A stretch of DNA of 64,000 bases from Chromatiales bacterium (GCA_020351875.1 CP070671.1:577203-641202); one strand, 5' to 3'; shown: positions 48,144 through 57,346, counted from the stretch's first letter. Numbers and translations: made by a program. Notes: generated by a model from the letters alone, not told the origin.

Positions 48144-50270
48144 ATGACCAAGACCCGCGAGAAGGACCAGGTTCTGGCCGACTACACGGCGTTCCTGACC
48201 GCTTTGTTGCCGCAGACCCAGGGCTTCCTGTGCCACGACCGGCATGGGCGGCCGTTCTGGTTCGACCAGCAGCCTATCTTCGATGCGGTGGGAGGGGACG
48301 CCGGGTTCCGCAAGGCCCTGCAACAGGTGCTCGACTCTGCCGCAGACGCCCCGCACCAGCTGGTCCGCGTCGAGCGGCACAACGCCTACATCCTGAGCCT
48401 GGCCGACGGCGCCGGCACCCATCAAGGCGCGCTGACCGTGGTGGCTCCGACGCGCGAGGGGATCCCGCTTGATTTCGTCGTCGACGCACTGCAGCCGGCC
48501 CTGCGCACGCTGCGTCGCGAACTGAGCCTGCGCGTGAAACTGATGGGCGCGCAGCGCAAGCTCACCGTGCAGGCGGCCGAGGAAAAGCTTTTGCACCATG
48601 TCGAGTCCGTGGTGTGTCGACCGCAGGAATCTGCAAAGACGCTGGGCGACATACTGGAATTGTGCCGAACCTACCTGTCAGTCGCGGAGGCCGGCATGTC
48701 CGTGCCGGACAAACAGTTCCGGTTGCTGAGCAGCGATGGCCGCGATGCCGGCGAGCCGGGTGAGCGGGTCGACGAACTGATTGCGCAGGGCCTTGGCAAG
48801 ACTGGCGGGGATTGCGTGGTGGTGCCAATCGCAGAGGGTGCGGGCCAGTCCGCCGGGCAGCTGGTGCTGGCCGGCTGGGGCCAATCGGCTTTCAGTGGCC
48901 GGCGCCGGCGACGTCTCGCGCGCTATGTGGCATCCCAGATCGACGCGGTGGTGGCGCGTGACTTCGACCCGCTGACGGGCTTGCCGGGCTGGCCGGTGTT
49001 CGAAGCGCTGCTCGTCGCCGAGAGCCAGAAGAGTCCCCGCCGATGGCCCGTGCTGATGTACCTCGACGTGGACCAGCTGCACGTGATCAACCAGAACTAT
49101 GGCCGGGCCGTGGGCGATGAGGTCTTGTGCAACTTTGCGAACGTCTTGCAGGATCGTCTGCAGGACCTGCCGATGAGTCGCATCAGCAGCGACAGTTTCG
49201 CCGCACTGGTGCCGAGCACGGATCGTGAGTCGATCCTCGGTCTCGCTGAAGGGATCTGCAAACACTTCAATTCGCTGCGGTTTCGCGGCGGCAACAAGAG
49301 CTTTCACGCGAGCGTCAGTATCGGGATCGCGCCGTTGGAGGGAGGGGAAGACGGCAGCAGCAATCTGTCTGCGGCGCAGGTGGCCTGCCGGGCCGCCAAA
49401 GACCGCGGCGCCGGTCGCGTAGAAATCTACGAGCCGGCCGACCAGAGCATCGTGCGCCGCATGGACGATATCCAGCTGGTGGGCCACGTCCGCGAGGCCA
49501 TCGACCAGGAGCGCCTGCTGCTGCTGGGCCAGCCGATCCGGTCGCTGAAGAGCGATGAGCCGTTCCAGTACCAGGAAGTGCTCGTGCGCATGCTCGACAA
49601 GCAGGGCCGGCTGGTCGAGCCGCGCGAGTTCATCTCTGCGGCGGAGCGCTACCAGCTGATGAAGGAGCTCGATCGGTGGGTGGTGTCGAGCAGCCTGCGG
49701 AGCCTGCGCGACAGCGGCATGACCCAGGCCTCCGACCCGGTGCGCATGGCCATCAACCTGTCCGGTCAGAGCCTGGGTGATGAAAGGTTCCTGGTTTTCG
49801 TCCGCGAGCAGATCGAGGCAACCGGGGTCGCCCCGGAACTGATCTGCTTCGAGATCACGGAAACCGTCGCCGTGGCGAACTTGCAGCGGGCACAGGCATT
49901 CATGCACGCGCTCAAGGGCATGGGTTGCCGGTTCTCGCTGGACGACTTCGGGACGGGCCTGAGCTCCTTCGCCTACCTGAAGCTCTTTCCGGTGGATACC
50001 CTGAAGATAGACGGCAGTTTCGTGCGTGACCTGGCTGACAACAAGGTGTCGCAGTCCGTGGTCGCGGCGATTTCCGAGGTCGCCCGCGTGATGGAACTGG
50101 AAACGGTTGCTGAGTTCGTGCAGGACGACAACTCGCTGGAGCTGTTGCGCGACCTCGGCGTGCACTGGGGCCAGGGCTATCTGCTTGGCGAGCCGGCGCC
50201 TCTGGCGGAGCAGCTCGGGCAGCCGGATGTCGTGCCCGCTGCCAGCCGGACCTCGTCCTTCAGCCGCTAG
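48144..50270 (+). CDS. GGDEF-EAL protein with degenerate GGDEF and intact EAL domain
   Basis: A roughly 708-residue signalling protein. The N-terminal ~270 residues are an unassigned helical/sensory region similar to the DUF1631-less front of other cytosolic c-di-GMP proteins. A GGDEF domain follows (DFDPLTGLPG, YLDVDQLHVINQNYG), but the active-site motif reads SSDSF, so cyclase activity is unlikely. The C-terminal EAL domain keeps EVLVRM, NLSGQSL, EITET, DDFGTG and KIDGSFV, consistent with c-di-GMP phosphodiesterase activity. The start is placed at ATG 48144; an in-frame ATG at 48036 is possible. Its 3' end overlaps the convergent methyltransferase gene by 11 bp. Confidence 0.9.
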   Translation: MTKTREKDQVLADYTAFLTALLPQTQGFLCHDRHGRPFWFDQQPIFDAVGGDAGFRKALQQVLDSAADAPHQLVRVERHNAYILSLADGAGTHQGALTVVAPTREGIPLDFVVDALQPALRTLRRELSLRVKLMGAQRKLTVQAAEEKLLHHVESVVCRPQESAKTLGDILELCRTYLSVAEAGMSVPDKQFRLLSSDGRDAGEPGERVDELIAQGLGKTGGDCVVVPIAEGAGQSAGQLVLAGWGQSAFSGRRRRRLARYVASQIDAVVARDFDPLTGLPGWPVFEALLVAESQKSPRRWPVLMYLDVDQLHVINQNYGRAVGDEVLCNFANVLQDRLQDLPMSRISSDSFAALVPSTDRESILGLAEGICKHFNSLRFRGGNKSFHASVSIGIAPLEGGEDGSSNLSAAQVACRAAKDRGAGRVEIYEPADQSIVRRMDDIQLVGHVREAIDQERLLLLGQPIRSLKSDEPFQYQEVLVRMLDKQGRLVEPREFISAAERYQLMKELDRWVVSSSLRSLRDSGMTQASDPVRMAINLSGQSLGDERFLVFVREQIEATGVAPELICFEITETVAVANLQRAQAFMHALKGMGCRFSLDDFGTGLSSFAYLKLFPVDTLKIDGSFVRDLADNKVSQSVVAAISEVARVMELETVAEFVQDDNSLELLRDLGVHWGQGYLLGEPAPLAEQLGQPDVVPAASRTSSFSR

Positions 50271-50826
50271 GCAGCAGTTCCCGCGGCCCCGCATCCCGGA
50301 CCCCGCAGAGGCGCTGGCGGACTGCCGGGCGGGGCACCTGCTCCAGCCCGTGTTCATAAGCGACCACCTGCAATTCACCGGCGAAGGCCGCCAGCAGTTC
50401 GCCCGGCTGCAGCAGGAAGTCCGGATTGCGCGGCCGGCCGTAGCGCTCGTTGCCGGCCCCGAAGCTTTCGAACAGCAGCACGCCGCCCGGGGCCAAGGCG
50501 CGACACAGGTGGGGGAAATGCGGCCGATGCAGGTAGTTGGTCACGACGATGCCGTCGAAGGCGCGACCGATGAACGGCCATTTGCCGGTCTCGAGATCGG
50601 CTTCGATGATCTCGCAACCCTCATGCTGCTCCAGGTCTCGCAGTCCCGTCACGTCGATGTCGGTTGCGGTTACGCGGTGGCCGCGCGCGAGGAGAAAGCG
50701 CGTATGCCGCCCCTGGCCCGCGGCGAGGTCCAGCACGTGGCCGCCGGGTGCGATCAGCGGCGCGAAGCGCGCCACCCAGGCGGACACGGCGGATGCGGGC
50801 TGTTGCGGGCGATCGAAACTGGGCAT
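50260..50826 (-). CDS. Class I SAM-dependent methyltransferase
   Basis: A 188-residue cytoplasmic protein with the SAM-binding motif I VLDLAAGQGRHTRFLLARG, motif II TATDIDVTG, and post-motif FDGIVVTNYLHRPHFPHLCRALAPGGVLL. It is similar in style to TehB-like methyltransferases. The substrate is unknown. It sits after the terminator of the surface-protein gene and overlaps the end of the GGDEF-EAL gene on the other strand. Confidence 0.85.
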   Translation of the reverse strand: MPSFDRPQQPASAVSAWVARFAPLIAPGGHVLDLAAGQGRHTRFLLARGHRVTATDIDVTGLRDLEQHEGCEIIEADLETGKWPFIGRAFDGIVVTNYLHRPHFPHLCRALAPGGVLLFESFGAGNERYGRPRNPDFLLQPGELLAAFAGELQVVAYEHGLEQVPRPAVRQRLCGVRDAGPRELLPSG

Positions 50827-50843
50827 TCGGTCGGCGGGAAAAG

Positions 50844-50869
50844 AAAGGCCCCGCCGAAGCGGGGCCTTT
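50844..50869 (-). terminator. Intrinsic terminator of the surface-protein gene
   Basis: AAAGGCCCCGC and GCGGGGCCTTT form an 11-bp perfect stem with a CGAA loop (TTCG tetraloop on the minus strand), followed on the minus strand by TTTCTTTTC. It lies 20 bp after the stop at 50890 and just before the methyltransferase start. Confidence 0.85.
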
Positions 50870-50889
50870 CACCCTTTGGGTTGCGGGCC

Positions 50890-52878
50890 CTAGCCCTGGC
50901 GCCGGCGCCGCAGCAGCGGCAGACCCAGCAGCAGGAGCAGGCTCAGCGGGCTCATCGCCGAGCTGCCACCGGGCAGCTTGACCGTGAGGTCACCGGTGGC
51001 CGGGTCCACGGTAATCGTGACCGTGCCGGTGTCCTGATCGCCATCGGCATCATCAAGCGAGTACGTGAACGTCCCGTCGCCGACGAAGCCAGCATCAGGC
51101 GTGTAGGTCACGATGGTGCCAGCCAGCACTGCCGTGCCGTCGGTCGCACCGGTGACCGCGAGGGCGTGGTCGCTCACCTCGCCGTTGCCGGCCTGGATCA
51201 GCGGCAGCACGTCGACGTCTACCGGCACGTCGGCGTCCGTCTGGGCTGTGCCGTCACCGGCAACCGGCTGGCTGTCCACGTAGTCCACGGTGATGTCACC
51301 GGTGTCGGTATCACCCTGCGCGTCCTCGACCTGGTACGTGTAGGTGTCCGAACCGACGAAGGAGGTGGCTGCCGGCGTATAGGTGATGACCGTGCCGGCC
51401 ACCGTGGCGTTACCCAGCGCACCCTGTGCGGTGATCGTCACCGTGGACGGCGCGTTACCCAAGTCCACGCCGGCGATCGCCGCCACGTCGATCACGCTGG
51501 TCTGGGTTTCCGGCGCGACTCCAGTCGTGTCGATGTCAGGCGCAGCCGCATCTGGTGCCACCGGGGTCACGTCCGCCTCGACCGTGACGTTCACGTCGGC
51601 CGTGTTCGTCGTGAACGGTTGCGCGTTAAGGGTCGTATCGACGTTGTACTGGCAGGTATCGTTGCCGGCGTTGACGCCCGGTGTATAGGTCAGGTCGATG
51701 TCGGCAACCAGACCCGGCGAGCCATTGATCACACAGCTGGCGCCAGCCAGCTGGGCGTCCTGGATGAGGTTCACGGTCACTATGTCGTTCGCCGGGTCCT
51801 CAACGAGGCTTGAATCGTTGGCCAGAATCGGAATATCGACGGGCGGACCGGACGTGATCGCGCTGGCCGAATCATCGACCGCCGTTGGTTCGGTCGGGCA
51901 GTTGTTGCAGGTGCCGGTGAAGCGCCAGACCGGCCCGGTCCAGTTATCGCCGAACTGGTTTGCGCCCTCGCTGTTGAGATAGACGCTGGCGGCATCGATG
52001 GCGCCGGTCTGAAGCACAGAGACGGACCAAAGCGTGTTCTCCCGGACAAGGAGCGCACCCTCCTGGCCGGCCGTCTGGTCGTGATGGTCACCGTCCAGGG
52101 AGCAAGGCCCGATATTCTCGGCGCAAGAGTAGTTGGTGGCGGATTGCAACGTCATGGTGGCACCGACATTCGGGGCCGGCGCGCCAGGTAACCCGCCGTC
52201 GTCGAGTGTGGAGAAACTCGCAACGCCGATGGCACCCTTCGCCGTGTAGGAGCCGACGACGATGTCCTCGTCGGCCGGGTAAGCCGCCCCGGAGGTCAGC
52301 ACCAATTCAGGATTCGGGAAACCGGCCGACCCAATTTCATAATTGCAGCCGCCACCATCCGCGGCGAATGCATCCACCTGGGTTGCAGGCAAGTCGAATA
52401 CCAGCGTGTCCCAGGTCTCTTCGCCGCGCGGCCCGTTGCCAGCGTTGAATGCTCGTGTCGCTGCGCCAACGGTAATGGTTGCGGCGATCGTGTCGTCGGC
52501 ATCACAAGGCGTGCCCTGATCGTCGATGGTCACGGTGCCGGTAATCGGCGGCGCCAGTTTGCCGTCGCCGGGCTCAGGAACCTGGCCCGGATCTGTGCCG
52601 ACGCCGTTACGGTCCCATGGCGAGTCGCCGACGGTGTAGTAGGCGGAGGCAACGACCGGGCCGGTCCAACCCAAAAACGGGTCGAAAGCCGTCCAATTAC
52701 CGCCATTGTACGAGCACGCTGAGTTGGTAAACAGATACAGCAAACCGAGGCAAGCCATATCGACATCCGAGTTCGTGCCCGTGATGTCATTTTGGATTTG
52801 CGACTGAGCGGGTCCTGCCAGGCCTAACATCAGGCCGGCCGTTGCCAGTGCGCTGGTAAACGCGCGAGATCCTGTCAT
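50890..52878 (-). CDS. Exported cadherin-like repeat protein with C-terminal sorting-type tail
   Basis: A 662-residue Asp/Thr/Val-rich secreted protein. The signal peptide is ALATAGLMLGLAGPAQSQ. About 300 residues of unassigned N-terminal domain follow, with several Cys. Then come three or so Ig/cadherin-like repeats recognisable by AVDDSASA, ILANDSS, YTPGVNAGNDTCQYNV, TFVGSDTYTYQVEDAQGDTDTG and FTYSLDDADGDQDTG. The C terminus is GGSSAMSPLSLLLLLGLP followed by LLRRRR, a Gly-Gly/TM/Arg-cluster pattern like the GlyGly-CTERM class cut by rhombosortase. Start ATG 52878 has GGAGG 8 nt upstream. Likely a surface or matrix adhesin. Confidence 0.85.
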   Translation of the reverse strand: MTGSRAFTSALATAGLMLGLAGPAQSQIQNDITGTNSDVDMACLGLLYLFTNSACSYNGGNWTAFDPFLGWTGPVVASAYYTVGDSPWDRNGVGTDPGQVPEPGDGKLAPPITGTVTIDDQGTPCDADDTIAATITVGAATRAFNAGNGPRGEETWDTLVFDLPATQVDAFAADGGGCNYEIGSAGFPNPELVLTSGAAYPADEDIVVGSYTAKGAIGVASFSTLDDGGLPGAPAPNVGATMTLQSATNYSCAENIGPCSLDGDHHDQTAGQEGALLVRENTLWSVSVLQTGAIDAASVYLNSEGANQFGDNWTGPVWRFTGTCNNCPTEPTAVDDSASAITSGPPVDIPILANDSSLVEDPANDIVTVNLIQDAQLAGASCVINGSPGLVADIDLTYTPGVNAGNDTCQYNVDTTLNAQPFTTNTADVNVTVEADVTPVAPDAAAPDIDTTGVAPETQTSVIDVAAIAGVDLGNAPSTVTITAQGALGNATVAGTVITYTPAATSFVGSDTYTYQVEDAQGDTDTGDITVDYVDSQPVAGDGTAQTDADVPVDVDVLPLIQAGNGEVSDHALAVTGATDGTAVLAGTIVTYTPDAGFVGDGTFTYSLDDADGDQDTGTVTITVDPATGDLTVKLPGGSSAMSPLSLLLLLGLPLLRRRRQG

Positions 52879-53260
52879 GCGATTTTCCTCCAACTGCATG
52901 GACTCAATGCGAAAAACCGGGGCATCCCGCAACCGCTATCACGCCGCTCGGATCCTTGATCCGAACACGACATCAACGCGACGGCTGTGCTGGCCGATTG
53001 TCCCCCCTCGTTGCGGACGCCTCGACCGTATCCGCGGCCGGCTAAACTTAGCGCGCGCATCGCCCAGTAGCAAGCAGCGCGCAGCCGGGTCAGGCGAGGT
53101 GCAATTTCGCCACCGGCGCCGGGCGTTTGGTGGCAGGCTGAACGAGCTTGGGCCGGGGTTGCCGAGACTGGCTTAAGTCAATGAAAGGCAAGCGGGTTTC
53201 GTGAAAGAAGCGGTCTCGTTACTGGCGGTAATCGACGCACGGCGCGCTGCGTGGCAACCG
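52879..53260. promoter_or_regulatory. Upstream region of the surface-protein gene
   Basis: A 382-bp interval without a supportable gene. TCGGATC-CTT-GATCCGA (52948-52964) is a perfect 7-bp hairpin or operator about 70 bp upstream of the surface-protein start. The rest, including the 3' flank of the pseudopilin gene, holds nothing I can identify. Confidence 0.4.
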
Positions 53261-53818
53261 TTAGTCCGTGCATTCGAATGGGCGACCGTTTGCCTGTTGG
53301 TCAACCAGCCGGGGCTTGCCCGACGCGTTGATCCACAGACCCCGCCCGGCGGTGTCACTTGACGCTTCGCAGAACCAGAATGCACCGCTTTCGTTAGCAC
53401 CGCGGCTGCTGACCGGTAGACCGTTGGGCTGGTAGCTCAGCGCCTGCGCGAACTCGACGGACTGCACGGTCATGGTTCCCGACAGCCCATACTCGCTGGC
53501 CAGGATCCGGTCGGCGCCGGGCTCACGTTGCAGGGCCGGGTCCACGAAAACCAGCCAGCCCTGCTCCCACGGTGTCGTCGTGCAATTCACCCCGTCAGCG
53601 CTGGGGCAGATCGTGACCGGCTCGTTGCGGGTCATCGCGCTGCTCCGCGCCAGGTGCAATGAACCCACCAGGTTGTTGACGGCGGTGGCCCGCCGCTGAC
53701 CGGCAATCACGTTGTTCAGGCTCGGGACGGCCAGTGACAGGGTCAGGCCCGTGATGGCGAGTGCCGTCAGCAGTTCCGGCAGCGTGAAGCCCCGGGAAGC
53801 GGTGGTAGCAGCGGACAT
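53261..53818 (-). CDS. GspH/FimT-type pseudopilin
   Basis: A 185-residue type IV pilin-like protein. The class III signal SRGFTLPELLTALAITG has the prepilin peptidase site between Gly and Phe and the Glu at +5, followed by the hydrophobic N-helix and NNVIAGQRRATAVNNLVGSL, which is typical of FimT/GspH minor pilins. The C-terminal half has a Cys pair (TICPSADGVNCTT) and ends in ECTD. It is a lone gene here, with no other pilus or type II secretion genes adjacent, so it must work with a system elsewhere. Confidence 0.9.
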   Translation of the reverse strand: MSAATTASRGFTLPELLTALAITGLTLSLAVPSLNNVIAGQRRATAVNNLVGSLHLARSSAMTRNEPVTICPSADGVNCTTTPWEQGWLVFVDPALQREPGADRILASEYGLSGTMTVQSVEFAQALSYQPNGLPVSSRGANESGAFWFCEASSDTAGRGLWINASGKPRLVDQQANGRPFECTD

Positions 53819-53942
53819 CGCGGCGTCCCCTCCCTGGTCATCGCGATGTCTGAACTTAAGCTGTCCGGCCCGCGGGCGCGGTGAAGCCGTTCACAGCTGG
53901 CGTGCACCGGTTGCGCGCGTGTGAACCGGGTCACACTACGGG

Positions 53943-54972
53943 TTAGCGCCAGCGGTCCTGTTCCGCCAGGAAACGCTTGGTGTCGGTCAGGCTCGACGGC
54001 AGGTAATCGGCGAACAGGTTCGCGTCGAAGCGCGGCTCGTAGGCGTCGAAGACCGGGCCGTACAGCGCCTTGTGCACGTCCGGCACCTGGTGGCGCCTGC
54101 GGAAGCTCGCGATCGGCACCCGGGCAATGACCTGTTGCTCGAACTTGGAGTCGGCCTCGGCCAGCGTGTCACCCCGGGGCCCGTAGATTGCCGTGCCGCC
54201 CGCACCCCCGAACGCGTCGTCGAGGAAGCCGGGATTTTCCGGGGAGACCGAGTTGTTCACGATGACCGTATACACGCGGTTGTAGGCGGCGGTCATCTGC
54301 ATGTCGCCGGGCGTAAAGCCGCCGGACGCGGTACGCAGGATCATTTCCGCGCCCTTCATTGCCATCGCGCGAAACAGCTCCGGCTCCATCTGGGTGGTCG
54401 ACGTGGCGAGATTACCGATCGGCGTGCGGTGCACCGGGATCACCGCATCCGCGCCGTACATCTCGACATAGCGATCCAGCACGTTGTAGACCGTGGTGGT
54501 GACGAGTTCGAAGCCGGTGAACACGCCTTTTATATTGCGGGCCTTCCAGTCGCGCGCGACGATCTCGCCGTCGGGACCGATGATGGTGGTCACACTCAGG
54601 ATATGGCCAGGCCATTCATTATCAATGGCATACACGCCAAACTTGATGTAACACTGGTACTGCTTGGCCTTGGCGGCAATGGCTTCGGTCTCCGGCCCCG
54701 GCACTTCGATGGACAGGCGTTCCAGTTCCTTGCGGTCCCACGGGTTCCAGCCCTGCAGTGGAAATTCGTGGAAGCACAGCAGGTCTTTCTTGCCGCCGTA
54801 GAACTGGCTCTTGTCGATGAGTTCCAGCATGTGTTCCAGGTTCGCGCGCAGGCCGGGCCCCCGACGCATGGGTCGCGGCGGTGGCGCGCAGGGGCACGCT
54901 GGCGACCCCGGCGCCGCCGGCCAGGGCCGCGGTGGCGGTGAGCCATTGGCGGCGGTTCATCGTGTCGGGCAT
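53943..54972 (-). pseudogene. Nitrilase-superfamily protein with Tat leader, frame disrupted
   Basis: Two pieces in different frames look like one gene. From ATG 54972 the sequence reads NRRQWLTATAALAGGAGVA, a clear Tat leader, in a frame with no enzyme after it. From 54869 down to 53943 another frame gives 308 residues of carbon-nitrogen hydrolase fold: LLCFHEFPLQGWNP (catalytic Glu), RDWKARNIKG (catalytic Lys). The catalytic Cys position reads NLATSTTQMEPE, with Thr where Cys is expected. The leader joins the fold with a shift near 54870-54890, and the first beta strand of the nitrilase fold is missing. An internal start at ATG 54869 has no ribosome site. It may be a decayed gene, a sequencing error, or a leaderless pseudoenzyme. 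Confidence 0.65.
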
Positions 54973-55076
54973 GGCTGGTCTCCGTCTGGTTTCACTTCCG
55001 GGCAGGACCCGCTGTCGCAGGTGCCGGGCGGTTATCATTGCATGACGAAGCTCACTGGTGATTGCGGGAACGGGTG

Positions 55077-55751
55077 ATGACATCGGCGGAACAGGCACTG
55101 GAACAGAAATCCGGATTCAGCGGCGCGCAGGTGGCGATGATCGTGCTGCTGTTTGTCGCACTGGCCGTGGGCGTGACGCTATGGCTCGCCCGCGTGTACC
55201 TGTTTCCGCAACCCTTCAAACCCGTGGAACTCTCCACGGTGGAACGCGAGCAGCTGAACGACAAGTTGCGGCGGATCAATCCCGAACTCGCGATTCCCGC
55301 CGAGGGTGAGAGCGACGAGGACTGGCTGCGGCCGGAGCCCTACAGCGAGGCGGGCGCCGAGCGACGCGTCGTGCTCAGCGAACGGGAGCTGAACGCAGTG
55401 GTTGCCCAGGACCAGGAACTGGCGCGGCGGATGGCCATCGACCTGTCCCGCGACCTGGCCAGCGCCCGTGTCCTCGTCCCCGTGCCGCCGGACATCCCGG
55501 TGCTGGGCGGCCGCACGCTGCGCGTAGCGGCCGGGCTGGAGCTGAAGTACGCCGAGGACCGCCCGTCGGTGATCCTGCGCGGGGTCAGCATCATGGGTGT
55601 GCCGATTCCGTCAGCGTGGCTGGGTGGGCTGAAGAACAAGGACCTCGTGGCCGAATTCAGCGGCGACCCGGGCTTCTGGCGGGCGTGGGCAGCCGGTGTG
55701 GAAGACATGCGGGTGACCGACGGCAAACTGGTGATCCAGCTGCGAGAGTAG
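55077..55751 (+). CDS. Membrane-anchored protein of unknown function
   Basis: A 224-residue protein with one N-terminal transmembrane segment (AMIVLLFVALAVGVTLWLA) and a periplasmic domain of about 175 residues. The latter contains LSERELNAVVAQDQELARRMAIDL and alternating beta strands such as DIPVLGGRTLRVAAGLEL. This recalls LEA/SRPBCC-like or lipid-binding periplasmic domains, but I cannot assign a family. The start is ATG 55077; ATG 55062 is an alternative. Divergent from the disrupted nitrilase gene and convergent with the CpeT-Rossmann gene, with no space between the ends. Confidence 0.7.
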   Translation: MTSAEQALEQKSGFSGAQVAMIVLLFVALAVGVTLWLARVYLFPQPFKPVELSTVEREQLNDKLRRINPELAIPAEGESDEDWLRPEPYSEAGAERRVVLSERELNAVVAQDQELARRMAIDLSRDLASARVLVPVPPDIPVLGGRTLRVAAGLELKYAEDRPSVILRGVSIMGVPIPSAWLGGLKNKDLVAEFSGDPGFWRAWAAGVEDMRVTDGKLVIQLRE

Positions 55752-57092
55752 TCAGAAGAACATATCCCAGGGCCAGCGGAATTCGGTATCGCGCGCGGTG
55801 TATGCCTTGCCCGCCGTGCTGTCGTCATCCAGGCAGTCGAGAATCAGCACGGCCAGGTCGGGTCGCGTGATCAGGCCCATCGCGTCCGGATCCGTGGTCA
55901 GTTCGCCGTTGCCGGTCGCCTCGGCCGTTTTCAAACCGCCCGGCCGGATGATCGTGTAGTCCAGGTCCAGCGCCTGCAGGTGGTCTTCCGCCTGCGTTTT
56001 CAGGGCCATCACGTCTTTCAGGAACCAGCGGGCGATCCACGGTACCGCGTCCGCGCTGTCGCCGGCGCCGATGGTGGAAATCATGATGACCCGGCGCACG
56101 CCGGCCGCCTCGGCGGCATCGAACACGTTGCGGTTACCGACAAAGTCCGGCGGCGCCTCGCAGCGGTAGCAGCCCAGCGTGGTCACTACCGCGCTGTAGC
56201 GCGCGGCGTCCAGCGCTGCGTTCACTTCGTCTGCGTTCAGCGCGTCACCCTCGACAAAGCGCACGTCCAGCGCTTCCAGCGCCGAGCGGTCAGAGGTCGG
56301 GCGCACGAAGACCGTCACGGTGTCGCCCCGGTCGCGCAGCAGTTTCGCGAGTTCCAGGCCGGTGTTCCAGGTGCCGCCGAATATCAGCACGCCACCGTCG
56401 GGTTTCAGCACGGTCTCCAGGGACGCGGCGCGGACCAGCTTGGTGTGCTCGTCGCTCGCGTTACCCCACATGATCTGGCCGTCTGCATTGGTGTAGCGCC
56501 CCAGGAACCAGAACTCATTGGGGCGGATGACCACCTCGTCGTCTGCGGTCAGCGTCTGGCCGCCCATCTCGATCTGGCACAGCCCGATGGGGCCACGCAC
56601 CTCGCTGCCGTCTGCAGCGGGTTTCAGGAAGAAGTCGCAGCCCGGATTCCACTCAAAGTCGTCGAGCGTCAGGTCGGTAAGGGACCCCGGCTGGAGATGG
56701 GCGTTGTGGAAACGTTTCGGTTCGCGAAAATTCAGTTCCCGCTCGCGGATCGTGCCGGTGTCGTCGTCGCGGATGAATTGCAGCACGCCGTTGCGCCAGA
56801 TTCGGTCCGGGTCGGTGGAGCCATCCACGGAGGCCTGCTGGTAGACCGTATAGCCCGGTATGTTCGGCATTTCCACCGGCACGAACAGCTGGTACATCTG
56901 GCGATGCTTCAGGCCGTCCGGCACGTCGTTGGCCACGTCGGCTGCCACCTGCGCGCCGTTGTCGTAACTGCCCTGCACCCAGGTGCGCACCAGTTGCATC
57001 GTGCGGTCCATCTCGGCCGTTGTGCCCGGCTCCGATGCGCCGGCCGCCGCGACCGACGCGAGCAGCGCCAGGCAGAAGATGACTCGGTTCAT
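55752..57092 (-). CDS. CpeT/CpcT-like domain fused to an NAD(P)-binding NmrA/SDR-type domain, with signal peptide
   Basis: A 446-residue fusion. The signal peptide is VIFCLALLASVAAAGA. Residues about 30-225 match the CpeT/CpcT chromophore-lyase (lipocalin-like) pattern: YDNGAQVA, QMYQLFVPVEMP, GYTVYQQASVDG, a GC pair in NPGCDFF, then GPIGLCQI and MWGNASDEHTKLVR. From about 240 an atypical SDR domain starts with VLIFGGTWNTGLELAKLL (Rossmann), with VVTTLGCYRCEAP, RVIMISTIGAG and DYTIIRPGGL. No phycobilisome genes are near. NAD(P)-binding after a signal peptide is unexpected. ATG 57092 has GGGGGG upstream; the frame extends further, but the signal peptide begins here. Confidence 0.82.
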   Translation of the reverse strand: MNRVIFCLALLASVAAAGASEPGTTAEMDRTMQLVRTWVQGSYDNGAQVAADVANDVPDGLKHRQMYQLFVPVEMPNIPGYTVYQQASVDGSTDPDRIWRNGVLQFIRDDDTGTIRERELNFREPKRFHNAHLQPGSLTDLTLDDFEWNPGCDFFLKPAADGSEVRGPIGLCQIEMGGQTLTADDEVVIRPNEFWFLGRYTNADGQIMWGNASDEHTKLVRAASLETVLKPDGGVLIFGGTWNTGLELAKLLRDRGDTVTVFVRPTSDRSALEALDVRFVEGDALNADEVNAALDAARYSAVVTTLGCYRCEAPPDFVGNRNVFDAAEAAGVRRVIMISTIGAGDSADAVPWIARWFLKDVMALKTQAEDHLQALDLDYTIIRPGGLKTAEATGNGELTTDPDAMGLITRPDLAVLILDCLDDDSTAGKAYTARDTEFRWPWDMFF

Positions 57093-57346
57093 GGCAGCCC
57101 CCCAAAGAGAGGGGCGATTACTAGCAAGTCGGTCGCTGTGGTGCAATGGGCCTATCCGGGCCGGGTGGGGTCTCGATCCTTCATGTCTGTCGCCTCGGTT
57201 GATCCACGGGGACGGGCATAGACTGCTAGACATTAATGGCATGGAAATTAAGGGCTTGTTGTCTTTATCCGAATATCTTGTGAAGGTTTTGTGGCAGCCG
57301 GCCGCGGGGCAGCCCGGCGCGCGCCGGCGCGGCACGGGCTGCTGAC

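Noticed and set aside
55752-57092. Evidence for phycobilisomes or photosynthesis from the CpeT-like domain
   Set aside because: No phycobiliprotein, bilin or photosystem genes are visible, and CpeT-like domains also occur in non-phototrophs.
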